From: Thalassospira xiamenensis M-5 = DSM 17429
GTDB taxonomy: Bacteria > Pseudomonadota > Alphaproteobacteria > Rhodospirillales > Thalassospiraceae
Direction: 5' to 3'
Length of the DNA: 64,000 nucleotides
Assembly (NCBI RefSeq): GCF_000300235.2
Contig: NZ_CP004388.1
Coordinates: forward strand, 1,097,501 to 1,161,500
Positions within the stretch are counted from its first letter, which is position 1, and every line of letters starts with the position of its first letter. The notes under the pieces were generated by a model, which did not search any database, was not told where the DNA came from, and was given only the letters and a program-made list of their open reading frames with translations. Positions 35,438 through 45,786 of this stretch are shown piece by piece. The position numbers were made by a program, and so were the translations under genes.

Positions 35438-37129
35438 ATGTTCAATCTGAATTCAATGAAGATCGGCACGCGAATGCTGATCATCGTCGCGGGGGCGATC
35501 CTTGCGGCTCTGCTGGTTGGGGCGTTCGGTCTGACCGAATTGCGCAGCAATATGCTTGAAGATCGTAAGGCAAAAACCAAAAATCTGGTTGAATCAACAA
35601 TCAGCCTGATTGGGCATTTCCATGCGATGGAACAGTCCGGCGAAATGACCACCGAACAGGCGCAAAATGCGGCCAAGGCGGCGGTGGCGGCCCTTCGGTA
35701 TGATGAAACCAACTATTTCTTTGTGTTTGATTACACGCCGGTGGTTCTGATCCATGACATCAAGAAGGATCTTGTTGGCAAGAATCTGAGTGATGCGGTT
35801 GATGGATCGGGTAAACACCATTACCGCGAATTCGCCCGTGTCGCCAAAGAAGAGGGGCAGGGCTTTGTCGATTATACCTATCAGGTGCCAAAGTCTGACA
35901 AGCTCCGTCCGAAGCTTTCCTTCGTCAAGGCGTTCAAGCCGTGGGGCTGGGTTGTTGCCACAGGGATATACATTGATGACGTGAATGCCGTCTTCATGCA
36001 GAGCATGCTGGTGATGGGGCTGGTGGCATTGGCGGTCTTGTGTGCGGTTGTCGGTGTTTCGCTGATGATCAGCCGGGGCATTACCCGTCCGCTTTATGCC
36101 ATTTCGGAAAACATGCTGCGTCTGTCGCAGGGCGATCACAAGATCGACGTCAAATATACCGATCAGAAAAGCGAGATCGGCGATCTGGCCCGCGCCATGG
36201 ATATCTTCAAATCGAAAACAATCGAAATGGAAGAAATGCGCGAAGCGCGTGAAGAGCAGGAGCGTGTTGCCGAGGAAGAAAAACGCGCCGCACTTCGCAA
36301 AATGGCCGACAGTTTCGAGGCCAGCGTCGGGCAGGTGGTTGCACAGGTTATTCAGGCATCGGGTAACATGCAGCATTCCGCCAATGCGATGACCGATACC
36401 TCTAAACAGGTTGGTCAGCGTTCGACCATTGTTTCCGCAGCTTCGCAGGAAATGTCGAGCAACGTGGAAACCGTTGCATCGGCAGCCGAGGAATTGAGTG
36501 CCTCGATTGCGGAAATCAGCAATCAGGTCGCACAATCATCTTCCATTGCCAATGGTGCGGTTCGCACATCCGAAGACACCCACCAGAAGATCGAACTGCT
36601 GGCCGAGGCGGCAAACCAGATTGGCGAGGTCGTCTCGCTGATTACCGATATTGCCGAACAGACCAACCTTCTGGCGCTTAACGCTACCATCGAGGCGGCG
36701 CGAGCCGGTGATGCAGGCAAAGGCTTTGCCGTGGTGGCCAACGAGGTCAAAAACCTTGCCAACCAGACTGCACGCGCAACCGAGGATATCCGATCCCAGG
36801 TCGGTGATATTCAGGTTGCGACATCCAACGCGGTAACGGCCATTGCCGAGATTGCCGAAACCATCCGCCGTCTTGACGGTGCGACAACCACGATTGCAGC
36901 AGCCGTTGAAGAACAGGGTGCCGCAACCCAGGAAATCGCACGTAATGTCGAACAGGCAGCACACGGCACCCGTGATGTTTCGGAAAACATCACGGGCGTT
37001 TCTTCGGCCGCGGATGATGCTGAAAAGCTTTCGAACGAGGTGCTTGGCCTTGCCGAAGGTCTTGGACGTCAGGCGGCGGTTCTGAACGATGCCGTCGAAG
37101 CCTTCCTGGCCGAGGTTCGAAGCGCCTAA
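35438..37129 (+). CDS. Methyl-accepting chemotaxis protein with single Cache domain
   Basis: Chemoreceptor of 563 residues. TM1 is about residues 11-32 ([18 protein letters not shown]), then comes a periplasmic sCache_2 sensor (about 40-185, with [18 protein letters not shown] and [20 protein letters not shown]), TM2 ([18 protein letters not shown]), HAMP and a long methyl-accepting coiled coil. The CheA/CheW tip is [18 protein letters not shown]. No CheR-tethering pentapeptide at the C-terminus. Starts at 35426, 35432 and 35438 are in frame; 35438 has GGGGATGG before it, and an ATG at 35399 would lie in the middle of the palindrome. Ligand probably a small organic acid, by family. Confidence 0.9.
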   Translation: MFNLNSMKIGTRMLIIVAGAILAALLVGAFGLTELRSNMLEDRKAKTKNLVESTISLIGHFHAMEQSGEMTTEQAQNAAKAAVAALRYDETNYFFVFDYTPVVLIHDIKKDLVGKNLSDAVDGSGKHHYREFARVAKEEGQGFVDYTYQVPKSDKLRPKLSFVKAFKPWGWVVATGIYIDDVNAVFMQSMLVMGLVALAVLCAVVGVSLMISRGITRPLYAISENMLRLSQGDHKIDVKYTDQKSEIGDLARAMDIFKSKTIEMEEMREAREEQERVAEEEKRAALRKMADSFEASVGQVVAQVIQASGNMQHSANAMTDTSKQVGQRSTIVSAASQEMSSNVETVASAAEELSASIAEISNQVAQSSSIANGAVRTSEDTHQKIELLAEAANQIGEVVSLITDIAEQTNLLALNATIEAARAGDAGKGFAVVANEVKNLANQTARATEDIRSQVGDIQVATSNAVTAIAEIAETIRRLDGATTTIAAAVEEQGAATQEIARNVEQAAHGTRDVSENITGVSSAADDAEKLSNEVLGLAEGLGRQAAVLNDAVEAFLAEVRSA

Positions 37130-37155
37130 GCTGCGGGTTCGCAAAGATCATTGAC

Positions 37156-37191
37156 GCCGCCAGCCTCGTGAAAAGGCTGGCGGCTTTTTTT
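37156..37191 (+). terminator. Terminator after the chemoreceptor gene
   Basis: GCCGCCAGCC (37156-37165) pairs with GGCTGGCGGC (37175-37184), followed by seven T. Also usable by the opposing GTPase gene. Confidence 0.88.
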
Positions 37192-38416
37192 ATGCCGCGG
37201 TTTTGCGGCCCCAGACCGGGAAGGGATCAGGCAGGGATTTATAGCGGTCGGGTTCAAAGCTTCCGGCGTCCAATGCCGCGTCCTCGTCAATCAGGCAGGC
37301 GGCAAGGCGGGCGCGAAGGGTTGCTTCGTTCATCTGATCGGCAAGGCCGATAAAGACGATTTCCTGCCGACGGTCGCCGAAAGTCGGATCCCAGTTCGAC
37401 AGCACCTTATCGCGCCAGTCATTGTTGTCGGGCCAGCGATCACGCGGTACCGCACACCACCATGTGCCAAGGGCCTCGTGCTTCACCGCAGCCCCGGCCT
37501 GACTGATTTCGCCAACCCAGTTGGGGCGTGTGGCGATCCAGAAATGCCCCTTGGCGCGGATAATGCCCGGCCATTCGGAATGGATGAAATCGTAAAAACG
37601 TTTGGGGTGAAACGGCAAAGGCGTGCGGAAGGTAAAGCTTTTGATGCCGTATTCTTCGGTTTCGGGCACATGATCGGCAAAGCCATATAGTTCCTTGGCC
37701 CAAAGCGGATGATCCTGCGCGCGGTCGAAATCAAACAGCCCGGTATTGAGGATTTCATGCGGATCAACCTGGCCATGATCGGTTTCGATGATTTTGGCAT
37801 CGGCATTGAGCGCGCGAATGATGCCAAGCACGATTTTGCGTTCGTCTGCACCAATCAGGTCAAGTTTGTTCAGCACAATCACATCGGCAAATTCGATCTG
37901 ATCGACCAGAAGATCGACGATGCTGCGGTCATCATCGTCGCCAAGGCTTTCGCCCCGGTCATTAAGGAAATCGGTACTGCTGTAATCGGCAATCATGCGC
38001 GCGGCATCAACAACCGTCACCATGGTGTCAAGTCGGGCAATATCGCCAAGAGACTGGCCGGTTTCATCGCGAAAATCGAACGTCGCGGCAACTGGCAAGG
38101 GTTCGGATATGCCGGTTGATTCGATCAGCAGATAATCAAACCGGCCTTCTTCGGCCAGACGGCGGACTTCGATCAAAAGATCGTCACGCAGCGTGCAGCA
38201 GATGCAGCCATTGGTCATTTCAACCAGCTTTTCATCCATTGCCGAAAGTGCTGCCCCGCTATCGCGGATCAGGTCGGCATCTATATTGACCTCGCTCATA
38301 TCATTGACGATTACCGCGACCTTCAGCCCGGCGCGATTGTTCAGCACATGATTAAGCAGGGTGGTTTTGCCTGCACCGAGAAACCCGGACAAAACCGTAA
38401 CAGGAAGGCGTTGCAT
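37190..38416 (-). CDS. CobW/COG0523-family zinc metallochaperone GTPase (ZigA-like)
   Basis: Cytoplasmic GTPase of 408 residues. Walker [10 protein letters not shown], the metal-binding GCICC motif, the [10 protein letters not shown] stretch and VLNKLDLI are present, followed by the CobW_C domain. Such proteins deliver zinc to client enzymes during zinc shortage. A 28-base palindrome of Zur-box type lies just upstream, which fits induction by low zinc. The length and C-terminal GTWW segment match ZigA/YciC rather than cobalamin-type CobW. Possible clients are not adjacent. Confidence 0.88.
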   Translation of the reverse strand: MQRLPVTVLSGFLGAGKTTLLNHVLNNRAGLKVAVIVNDMSEVNIDADLIRDSGAALSAMDEKLVEMTNGCICCTLRDDLLIEVRRLAEEGRFDYLLIESTGISEPLPVAATFDFRDETGQSLGDIARLDTMVTVVDAARMIADYSSTDFLNDRGESLGDDDDRSIVDLLVDQIEFADVIVLNKLDLIGADERKIVLGIIRALNADAKIIETDHGQVDPHEILNTGLFDFDRAQDHPLWAKELYGFADHVPETEEYGIKSFTFRTPLPFHPKRFYDFIHSEWPGIIRAKGHFWIATRPNWVGEISQAGAAVKHEALGTWWCAVPRDRWPDNNDWRDKVLSNWDPTFGDRRQEIVFIGLADQMNEATLRARLAACLIDEDAALDAGSFEPDRYKSLPDPFPVWGRKTAA

Positions 38417-38428
38417 GATGGTTCCTTT

Positions 38429-38456
38429 TAAATGTTATGTTATAACATAACATTTA
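38429..38456. promoter_or_regulatory. Zur-box-like palindrome upstream of the ZigA GTPase
   Basis: Perfect 28-base palindrome centred between 38442 and 38443, built from AATGTTATGTTA and its complement. It matches the TGTTATNNNATAACA-like Zur operator pattern and starts 12 bases before the gene. Confidence 0.75.
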
Positions 38457-38484
38457 TTGGGTTTGGGATTACGATGCAACCGGT

Positions 38485-38519
38485 TTTAAATGCCCCCGCC
38501 CGAACGGGCAGGGGCATTG
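38485..38519 (-). terminator. Terminator after the first glutathione S-transferase gene
   Basis: AATGCCCCCGCCCG (38489-38502) pairs with CGGGCAGGGGCATT around a 2-base loop, with one mismatch. On the minus strand it is followed by TAAAA and is 17 bases past the stop codon. Confidence 0.65.
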
Positions 38520-38535
38520 CGCATAACAAATTGGA

Positions 38536-39237
38536 TCAGGTGTTTTGGGTGCTTCTGGCGGTTTGGCCGAACAGGACTTTTTTGTCCTCTTCGCTCATCT
38601 CGCCAGATCGCAGACCTTCGCCGGCCTTATAGGCCGCGATGGTTGCCGGGCGGGCTTGGATGTTTTCAAACCAGCGTTTCAGGTTGGGGAAGTTGTTCAG
38701 GTCCTGCTGCTGTTTTTCATGGCTGACAATCCACGGATAGCAGGCCATATCGGCAATCGAATAATCGTCCCCGGCGATGAAAGTGCGGCCATCAAGGCGC
38801 TTGTTCAGCACACCGTAAAGGCGGTTGGTTTCATTGACATAGCGCGTGATGGCATAGGGGATTTTTTCCGGCGCGTAACCGCTGAAATGATGGTTTTGGC
38901 CGGCCATCGGACCAAGCCCGCCCATCTGCCAGAACAGCCATTCCATTACGGTTTTCTTGGCCCGGACATCGGTCGGCAGGAACTTGCCGGTTTTTTCCGC
39001 CAGATATTGCAGGATGGCACCGGATTCAAAAACCGTAATCGGATCGCCGCCATCTGCCGGGTTCTGATCAATGATCGCAGGCATGCGGTTATTGGGCGAA
39101 AAGGCCAGGAATTCCGGTTTGAACTGATCCCCGGCACCGATATTGACCGAATGGATTTTGTATTCAAGTCCGGCTTCTTCAAGGAAAAGCGTGATTTTGT
39201 GGCCGTTCGGGGTTGGCCAGTAATAAAGATCAATCAT
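38536..39237 (-). CDS. Glutathione S-transferase family protein (YfcG/Nu-type)
   Basis: Cytoplasmic protein of 233 residues: thioredoxin-like N-domain (about 1-85, MIDLYYWPTPNGHKITLFLE) and helical C-domain (about 95-210, with DYSIADMACYPWI). The Asn/Thr-type active site in TPNGHK and the PNNRMPAIID loop are typical of the YfcG/YghU branch, which reduces disulfides or binds glutathione persulfide. Divergent from a second, related GST. Confidence 0.86.
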   Translation of the reverse strand: MIDLYYWPTPNGHKITLFLEEAGLEYKIHSVNIGAGDQFKPEFLAFSPNNRMPAIIDQNPADGGDPITVFESGAILQYLAEKTGKFLPTDVRAKKTVMEWLFWQMGGLGPMAGQNHHFSGYAPEKIPYAITRYVNETNRLYGVLNKRLDGRTFIAGDDYSIADMACYPWIVSHEKQQQDLNNFPNLKRWFENIQARPATIAAYKAGEGLRSGEMSEEDKKVLFGQTARSTQNT

Positions 39238-39388
39238 GGGGCGAAGCCTCCTTTAACTTTCATGATGTGTGGCTCATCTCAAACTATGACCTTGCCAACA
39301 CGTTTCTGATACGTCAATTTAAACTGATCGTTCCATAATTCAAGGGCAGGCGAAAAATACGGTTTCGCGCCCTTATCAGGAGACCCCG

Positions 39389-40081
39389 ATGATCCGCTTT
39401 TACTTCCACCCGACCCCGAACCCGGCCAAGATTTCGCTTTTCCTTGAAGAATCTGGTCTGCCTTATGAAATCCATCCGGTCGACACCAAAAAGGGCGAAC
39501 AGCACAGCCCGGAATTCCTGGCAATCAACCCGAATGGCAAGGTCCCGGCGATTGTTGACACCGACGGGGCGGGTGGCAAGGAAACCCGCGTTTTTGATTC
39601 AAACGCCATCCTGCAATATCTGGCGGAAAAGACCGGAAAGTTCCTTGGTACGGCGGAAGATCGCGGTGAATTGCTGTCATGGTTGATGTTCATTGCATCG
39701 GGCCTTGGCCCGTTTTCCGGGCAGGCGGTGCATTTTCAGCATGTGGCACCGGCGGGCAACGATTACGGTGTGAACCGCTATCGCAAGGAAATCGAACGCC
39801 ATTACAAGGTGATGGATGATCACTTGGCCCAGCGCGAATTTGTTGTCGGTGACAGTTATACCATTGCCGATATGTCACTTTGGGGCTGGATCGAGCGGGC
39901 GGCATTCGTCATGAAAAATGATGCGCCGCTTGATCCTTATCCGAACCTGAAAAAATGGTATCAGGGCATCTGTACCCGCCCTGCGGTGGAACGGGCACGC
40001 AAAGTTGGCAGTGACCATGCCTTCAAATCGGAAATGGATGACGTTGCCAAACGGGCACTGTTCCCGTCGAATTACAGCTGA
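39389..40081 (+). CDS. Glutathione S-transferase family protein
   Basis: Protein of 230 residues, with the same layout as its divergent neighbour: MIRFYFHPTPNPAKISLFLE, the NPNGKVPAIVD cis-Pro loop and DSYTIADMSLWGW. The two share the SNAILQYLAEKTGKFL block almost exactly, so they are paralogues, probably from an old inverted duplication. Substrate unknown; detoxification or stress defence is likely. Confidence 0.87.
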   Translation: MIRFYFHPTPNPAKISLFLEESGLPYEIHPVDTKKGEQHSPEFLAINPNGKVPAIVDTDGAGGKETRVFDSNAILQYLAEKTGKFLGTAEDRGELLSWLMFIASGLGPFSGQAVHFQHVAPAGNDYGVNRYRKEIERHYKVMDDHLAQREFVVGDSYTIADMSLWGWIERAAFVMKNDAPLDPYPNLKKWYQGICTRPAVERARKVGSDHAFKSEMDDVAKRALFPSNYS

Positions 40082-40098
40082 TAGTCCGATTTTAACAA

Positions 40099-40136
40099 AA
40101 ACACCCCCGGTAGATGACTGCCGGGGGTGTTTCGTT
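40099..40136. terminator. Bidirectional terminator between GST and MFS genes
   Basis: AAACACCCCCGG (40099-40110) pairs with CCGGGGGTGTTT (40121-40132), with a 10-base loop. A-rich and T-rich arms suit both converging genes. Confidence 0.85.
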
Positions 40137-40155
40137 TCACATAGGGAAAGATCAA

Positions 40156-41496
40156 TCAGTCGGTGTTTTTCTGTCCGAACTGCTTGTTGAAATGCAGGAC
40201 GAGCAGAGTGACCGCCGCCCCCGAAAGCAGATACGCTCCAACGCCAATCGGGCCATAAGCCACGCAGAGCAGAAGGGCAATCAGCGGGGCGAAGCCGGCA
40301 CCGAGCAACCATGCAAGATCGGATGTCAGGGCCGAACCGGTATAGCGATATTCACGTTTGAAGTTCGATGCCAGTGTCCCGGCCGCCTGACCAAAGCACA
40401 GACCCAGAACCGCAAAACCGCCCAGAACGATCATGCCTTCATTGATGATGTTATAGGCATAAAGCAGCGGGGTCAGGAGCGCACCGACCGCGATGATGGC
40501 CGCCGAATAACCCAGCAACCGGCGACGACCGATCTGATCGGCAATGAAGCCCGATGCGATAATGCCAAGCGCGCAAAGCACCGCTCCGACACCCTGGGTC
40601 AACAGGAACTGCCCCGGATTGGCCGGGGTGTAAAGCACGACCCAGCTAAGCGCGAAGACAGTGACCAGATGGAAAAGCGCGTAGCTGACGAGTGGCACAA
40701 GCGCGCCGAGAAGCACGGTCCGGCCGTGATGGCGGATGGTGTCGCGGACACGGACGGCCTGCAATTCATTCTTTTCAAGCAGGCTTCCGAATTCGGACGT
40801 TGCGACCAGACGCAGACGGGCAAACAGCGCCACCACGTTGATTGCAAAGGCAACAAAGAAGGCATAGCGCCAGCCGAATGCGAGGAAATCCTCGGGCGAC
40901 AGGGTCAGGATCAGGTAGGCAAACAGCGAGGATGCCAGAATGAAGCCAAGCGGTGCGCCAAGCTGTGGCATCATGGCATACCAGCCCTTGCGATTATCAG
41001 GCGCGTTGAGTGCCAGCAGGGAGGCAAGACCATCCCATGCACCGCCAAGTGCCAGCCCCTGCGTAAAGCGAAGCACGCACAGCAGATAGATCGCAAACAT
41101 GCCCGCACTGTCAAAGCTTGGCAAAAAGGCCATCGCGGCGGTTGAACCGCCCAGCAGGAACATGGCAACCGTCAGCTTTGTGCCGCGGCCATAGCGCCGG
41201 TCCACTGTCATGAAGACGAGGGACCCGATCGGGCGGGCGATGAAAGCCAGCGAGAATATAAAGAAGGAATGGATGGTACCGACGATCGCGCTTTCGCCGG
41301 GGAACAGGAGTTGGGGGAACACCAGCACAGAGGCGATGCAATAAACGAAGAAATCGAAAAACTCCGATGACCGGCCGATAATCACGCCAAGCGCGATCTG
41401 TCCGGGGTCGTTGACTGTGCCAGCCGAGTGTTGGCGTGCGTCGCGTTCCAGTCCAGAGGAGGTGGAGGTCGCTAAGGTATGAGTGGGTTGATTCAC
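40156..41496 (-). CDS. MFS transporter of the metabolite:H+ symporter (MHS) type
   Basis: Inner-membrane carrier of 446 residues with 12 segments. The stretches IIGRSSEFFDFFVYCIASVL, FIARPIGSLVFMTVDRRYGR and GGAWDGLASLLALNAPDNRK are characteristic of the MHS family (shikimate, proline/betaine, citrate carriers). Substrate cannot be deduced. The N-terminal 30 residues are hydrophilic. It is divergent from the cyo operon with a 426-base gap. Confidence 0.85.
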   Translation of the reverse strand: MNQPTHTLATSTSSGLERDARQHSAGTVNDPGQIALGVIIGRSSEFFDFFVYCIASVLVFPQLLFPGESAIVGTIHSFFIFSLAFIARPIGSLVFMTVDRRYGRGTKLTVAMFLLGGSTAAMAFLPSFDSAGMFAIYLLCVLRFTQGLALGGAWDGLASLLALNAPDNRKGWYAMMPQLGAPLGFILASSLFAYLILTLSPEDFLAFGWRYAFFVAFAINVVALFARLRLVATSEFGSLLEKNELQAVRVRDTIRHHGRTVLLGALVPLVSYALFHLVTVFALSWVVLYTPANPGQFLLTQGVGAVLCALGIIASGFIADQIGRRRLLGYSAAIIAVGALLTPLLYAYNIINEGMIVLGGFAVLGLCFGQAAGTLASNFKREYRYTGSALTSDLAWLLGAGFAPLIALLLCVAYGPIGVGAYLLSGAAVTLLVLHFNKQFGQKNTD

Positions 41497-41539
41497 GCCT
41501 GTCTCCCTAATTATCTGACTTCATTGCTTCTCATTGGAC

Positions 41540-41565
41540 CCATCTTGATTGGCCATCTTGATTGG
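41540..41565. repeat. Two tandem 13-base repeats upstream of cyo
   Basis: CCATCTTGATTGG occurs twice in direct succession. The unit contains TTGAT, a half-site core seen in FNR/ANR-type sites, but as direct not inverted repeats. Confidence 0.6.
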
Positions 41566-41650
41566 ATCGAGTCTAATTATAGACATGTGAATTGCAAACG
41601 TCAGTGTCAATTATTGTGTTGCGTTGCACAACGCATGGTTTACAGCTTTT

Positions 41651-41662
41651 TGATAATTATCA
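41651..41662. promoter_or_regulatory. Short perfect palindrome resembling part of a Fur-type site
   Basis: TGATAATTATCA is perfectly palindromic and contains GATAAT and ATTATC elements. It lies about 30 bases upstream of the possible cyo -35 box. Confidence 0.35.
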
Positions 41663-41922
41663 TAAACACCAACCGATGTTTGGCGGCCTGCTTGACATTG
41701 TTGCGGCGCAGCTATAGCTAGTGAGCGAAATTTTCTGCTGGTGATCTTTAAGAAAAAAGTTCGCCAAATTTGTGTCTCTTCCGTGGAAGTTTGGAATTTT
41801 AATTCCTATATGCCGCTACGGTTGGGGTACGACGTGTGCCGGTCCGGTGGGCTGGTTATGCGGCTCGCAAGCATATGGTTGCTTGTGAGAACATCTTCCA
41901 GAGACAGACAAAGTAGAAGCGC

Positions 41923-43053
41923 ATGCTCTCAAAACTTGCACGCGGCGTCGCAATTGCTTCTGTGTTCACGTTACTGACCGGATGTAATCTGGTCGTGATG
42001 GATCCGTCTGGCGATATTGCGTCACAGCAAGCCGACCTTATCGTTGTTTCCACGATCCTGATGCTGATCATCATCCTTCCGGTGATGGCGCTGACAGTGT
42101 TCTTTGCCTGGAAATATCGTCAATCCAATAAGGATGCAGAGTACGATCCTGAATGGCACCATTCCACCAAGCTGGAAATTGTCATCTGGTCCGCCCCGCT
42201 TGCGATCATTATCGCGCTGGGTGCGATCACCTGGGTCAGTACGCACACCCTGGACCCATACCGCCCGCTGGATCGTATCGATGCGGAACGTCCGCTTGAG
42301 AAAGATCACAAGCCGATGGTGGTAGAAGTCGTTTCCCTCGATTGGAAATGGCTGTTCATCTATCCCGAGCAAGGGATTGCGACCATCAATGAGCTGGCCG
42401 CACCGATTGATACGCCGATCCAGTTCAAAATCACCTCTTCGGGGATCATGAACTCCTTCTATGTTCCGGCACTGGCCGGGATGATCTATTCGATGGCCGG
42501 TATGGAAACCAAGCTCCATGCCGTGATCAACGAGGAAGGCGTCTATGACGGGTTTTCGGCGAACTATAGTGGCGAGGGTTTCTCGCATATGCGCTTCAAG
42601 TTCCACGGGCTGAGCAACGCAGGCTTTGATGACTGGGTTGCCAAAGTCAAATCCGATAGCGCCACTTTGGGCCGTTCGGAATATCTGGAACTTGAAAAGC
42701 CAAGCATTGCGGAACCGGTCCACTATTTCGGTAATGTCGATCCGGAACTTTACACGGCCATCCTGAATATGTGCGTCGATCAGTCGAAAATGTGCATGAA
42801 CGAAATGATGCATATCGACAAAAATGGCGGTGGCGGTCTTGCGGGTATCTATAACGTTATGTCGCTGACATACGACACCCCGCGCGAACGTGGCAGCCAG
42901 CCTTTGCCGTTGACCGAATCATTCGTGGCAACGCTTTGCACGACGCCGACAGGCGGTCTGAGCCAGGAAATTTCTTCGATCCCGCTTTTTGAAAACGGGT
43001 CTGAAGACAGCCGGTTCAGCCCCGTTCCTGCCAGCGTATCGACAGGGTTCTGA
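41923..43053 (+). CDS. cyoA: Cytochrome bo3 quinol oxidase subunit II
   Basis: Membrane-anchored subunit of 376 residues. Lipoprotein signal with lipobox LLTGC, two membrane helices (about 38-60 and 85-105), then a periplasmic cupredoxin-like domain. The CuA ligands of true cytochrome c oxidases are absent (SSGIMNSFYVPALAGMIYSM), as expected of quinol oxidases. It is about 60 residues longer than the E. coli protein, mostly in the C-terminal tail. First gene of cyoABCD. Confidence 0.93.
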   Translation: MLSKLARGVAIASVFTLLTGCNLVVMDPSGDIASQQADLIVVSTILMLIIILPVMALTVFFAWKYRQSNKDAEYDPEWHHSTKLEIVIWSAPLAIIIALGAITWVSTHTLDPYRPLDRIDAERPLEKDHKPMVVEVVSLDWKWLFIYPEQGIATINELAAPIDTPIQFKITSSGIMNSFYVPALAGMIYSMAGMETKLHAVINEEGVYDGFSANYSGEGFSHMRFKFHGLSNAGFDDWVAKVKSDSATLGRSEYLELEKPSIAEPVHYFGNVDPELYTAILNMCVDQSKMCMNEMMHIDKNGGGGLAGIYNVMSLTYDTPRERGSQPLPLTESFVATLCTTPTGGLSQEISSIPLFENGSEDSRFSPVPASVSTGF

Positions 43054-43145
43054 AGCAGTGCCGGTTGATGTAAGTCGACCGGCCCTTCGCGGCTTGCGCA
43101 CCGGCCCGGCCGGTGCGTTGCCGCATCGAAAAGAAGAGTAATCCG

Positions 43146-45155
43146 ATGTTTTCAAATCCGGACCTTTTGCATTTTATATTTGGCCGGCTTTCACTCGACT
43201 CCTTCCCGATGTTCCACGAGCCGATCCTGGCTGTGACATTCGCGGGGGTTGTTCTGGGTGGTATCGTCGTTGTTGGCGCGCTGACCTATTTCAAACTGTG
43301 GGGTTACCTGTGGCATGAATGGATTACATCTATCGATCATAAAAAGATCGGTATCATGTATATCATTCTGGCTCTGATCATGCTTTTGCGCGGCTTTGCC
43401 GACGCGATCATGATGCGTGCCCAGCAGGCGATTGCCTTTGGCGATGTTGCTGGCTATCTGCCGCCCGATCACTACGACCAGATCTTTACCGCCCACGGCG
43501 TGATAATGATCTTCTTCGTGGCGATGCCGCTGGTGACAGGGCTTATGAACTTCGTCGTGCCGCTTCAGATTGGTGCGCGTGACGTTGCCTTCCCGTTCCT
43601 GAACAATTTCAGCTTCTGGATGACGGCGGCGGGTGCGATCACGGTGATGATCTCGCTGTTTGTTGGCGAGTTTGCCAAAACCGGCTGGCTGGCCTATCCG
43701 CCGCTTTCGGACATTGTCTACAGTCCGGGGGTCGGGGTTGATTACTATATCTGGGCCTTGCAGATTGCCGGTGTCGGTACATTGTTGTCGGGCGTGAACC
43801 TGATTGTGACCATCGTCAAGATGCGCGCACCGGGCATGTCGATGATGAAAATGCCGGTCTTCACCTGGACCGCGCTTTGCACCAACATCCTGATCGTTGC
43901 CGCCTTCCCGGTTCTGACCGCGGTTCTGGTTCTGCTGTCGCTTGACCGTTATGTCGGCACGAATTTCTTCACCAATGATCTTGGCGGCAACGCCATGATG
44001 TATGTGAACCTGATCTGGATCTGGGGCCACCCGGAAGTTTACATCCTGATCCTGCCGGCATTTGGCGTATTTTCGGAAGTGGTTTCGACCTTCTGCCGTA
44101 AACGCCTGTTCGGTTACAGCTCGATGGTTTACGCAACGATCGTTATTACCATCCTGTCCTATCTGGTCTGGCTGCATCACTTCTTCACCATGGGGTCGGG
44201 TGCCAGTGTGAACGCCTTCTTTGGTATCACCACGATGATCATCTCGATCCCGACCGGGGCCAAGATATTCAACTGGCTGTTCACCATGTATAAGGGCCGC
44301 ATTAGCTTTGACGTCCCGATGCTGTGGACGATGGGCTTTATGCTGACCTTCGTGATTGGTGGCATGACCGGTGTGATGCTCGCGGTTCCGCCGGCGGACT
44401 TCGTGCTGCATAACAGCCTCTTCCTGATTGCGCATTTCCACAATGTCATCATCGGTGGCGTGGTGTTCGGGATGTTTGCCGGTATCGTTTACTGGTTCCC
44501 GAAGGCGTTCGGTTACAAGCTTGACCCGTTCTGGGGCAAAATGTCCTTCTGGTTCTGGCTGATCGGGTTCTATTTCGCCTTCATGCCGCTTTATGTCCTT
44601 GGCCTGATGGGCGTTACCCGCCGCATGAACCATTTCGATGACGGCTCGCTGCAAATCTGGTTCATCATTGCTGCCTTTGGTGCGGTTCTGATTGCCATCG
44701 GTATTGCATCGTTCCTGATGTCGCTGGTCGTGTCCTTCATCAAGCGTGAAGAACTGCGTGATGAAACGGGCGATCCGTGGGATGGCCGTACGCTGGAATG
44801 GTCGACCTCGTCGCCGCCCCCGGCATACAACTTTGCCTTCACCCCGGTCGTTCACGATCTTGATGCCTGGGCTGATATGAAGAAGCGTGGCTATGTCCGC
44901 CCGACTTCCGGGTTCCTCGACATTCACATGCCGAAAAACACCGGTGCCGGTGCGATCCTTGCGGGGATGTCGCTTGTTCTCGGTTTCGCGCTGATCTGGC
45001 ATATCTGGTGGCTTGTCGCCGTCAGCTTCATCGCCCTGATCGGTACCGCGATTGCGCACACCTTCAACTACAACCGTGATTACCACATCCCGGCCAGCGA
45101 AGTTGTTGCAACCGAAGACGAACGTACCGCCCTTTTGGCAAAGCAGCAGGCGTAA
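43146..45155 (+). CDS. cyoB: Cytochrome bo3 quinol oxidase subunit I
   Basis: Catalytic subunit of 669 residues with 15 or so membrane helices. It holds low-spin haem b, haem o and CuB, reduces oxygen to water and pumps protons. Visible residues: haem His in [20 protein letters not shown], CuB His and cross-linked Tyr in [17 protein letters not shown], the His pair in [11 protein letters not shown], and haem ligands in [23 protein letters not shown] 43146 is used. Confidence 0.96.
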   Translation: MFSNPDLLHFIFGRLSLDSFPMFHEPILAVTFAGVVLGGIVVVGALTYFKLWGYLWHEWITSIDHKKIGIMYIILALIMLLRGFADAIMMRAQQAIAFGDVAGYLPPDHYDQIFTAHGVIMIFFVAMPLVTGLMNFVVPLQIGARDVAFPFLNNFSFWMTAAGAITVMISLFVGEFAKTGWLAYPPLSDIVYSPGVGVDYYIWALQIAGVGTLLSGVNLIVTIVKMRAPGMSMMKMPVFTWTALCTNILIVAAFPVLTAVLVLLSLDRYVGTNFFTNDLGGNAMMYVNLIWIWGHPEVYILILPAFGVFSEVVSTFCRKRLFGYSSMVYATIVITILSYLVWLHHFFTMGSGASVNAFFGITTMIISIPTGAKIFNWLFTMYKGRISFDVPMLWTMGFMLTFVIGGMTGVMLAVPPADFVLHNSLFLIAHFHNVIIGGVVFGMFAGIVYWFPKAFGYKLDPFWGKMSFWFWLIGFYFAFMPLYVLGLMGVTRRMNHFDDGSLQIWFIIAAFGAVLIAIGIASFLMSLVVSFIKREELRDETGDPWDGRTLEWSTSSPPPAYNFAFTPVVHDLDAWADMKKRGYVRPTSGFLDIHMPKNTGAGAILAGMSLVLGFALIWHIWWLVAVSFIALIGTAIAHTFNYNRDYHIPASEVVATEDERTALLAKQQA

Positions 45156-45165
45156 GGGAATGACA

Positions 45166-45786
45166 ATGGCGAATACAACTGCCTCTCAGACCGAAGCGCC
45201 GGTCTTTTACCTGAAGGAAGAGCATCACCCGCAGAACGGGACGATGCTTGGCTTCTGGCTCTATCTGATGAGCGACTGCCTCATCTTTGCGATCCTGTTT
45301 GCAACCCATGGCGTGCTTGGCCGCAATTATGCGGCCGGGCCGGCACCGGTGGATCTGTTTGATCTGGAACTGGTTGCGATCAACACCTCCATGCTGCTGT
45401 TTTCCTCGATCACCTATGGCTTTGCCATGCTGGCGATGGAAAAGGGCAGCATCAAGGGAACCCAGATGTGGCTGGCGATTACCGGCCTGTTCGGTGTTGC
45501 CTTCGTCGGGTTGGAAATTTACGAGTTCCATCATCTTTGGAGTCTCGGCGCCACCCCGATGCGCAGTGGTTTCCTGTCGTCGTTCTACACGCTGGTTGCG
45601 ACCCACGGGCTTCATGTGACGTTTGGTATCATCTGGCTTGTCACCCTGATGGTTCAGGTTGCAAAGCGTGGTCTGATCGTCGAAAACAAGCGTCGTTTGA
45701 TGTGCCTTTCGCTGTTCTGGCACTTCCTTGACGTGATCTGGATCGGCGTATTCTCCGTTGTTTACCTGTTGGGAGTTCTGGGATGA
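45166..45786 (+). CDS. cyoC: Cytochrome bo3 quinol oxidase subunit III
   Basis: Five-helix subunit of 206 residues, needed for assembly and stability of the oxidase. Shows LGFWLYLMSDCLIFAILFAT and the ATHGLHVTFGIIWL segment. ATG 45166 has AAGGGA six bases before it; an ATG two codons earlier overlaps that ribosome site. Confidence 0.93.
   Translation: MANTTASQTEAPVFYLKEEHHPQNGTMLGFWLYLMSDCLIFAILFATHGVLGRNYAAGPAPVDLFDLELVAINTSMLLFSSITYGFAMLAMEKGSIKGTQMWLAITGLFGVAFVGLEIYEFHHLWSLGATPMRSGFLSSFYTLVATHGLHVTFGIIWLVTLMVQVAKRGLIVENKRRLMCLSLFWHFLDVIWIGVFSVVYLLGVLG

Larger units (their letters stand above)
41497..41922. other. Control region between the MHS transporter and cyo operon
   Basis: 426 bases without a gene. 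It contains two exact 13-base tandem copies of CCATCTTGATTGG (41540-41565), an inverted repeat TGCGTTG (41620-41626) with CAACGCA (41629-41635), the 12-base palindrome TGATAATTATCA (41651-41662), and a possible promoter TTGACA (41692-41697) with TATAGC 15 bases further on. The cyo leader would be about 200 bases. Confidence 0.6.

Noticed and set aside
43191-45086. 631-residue open frame on the minus strand across cyoB
   Set aside because: It is the antisense shadow of a certain cyoB gene, is full of Asp, Arg and His in a way typical of such shadows, and has no ribosome site or known domain.
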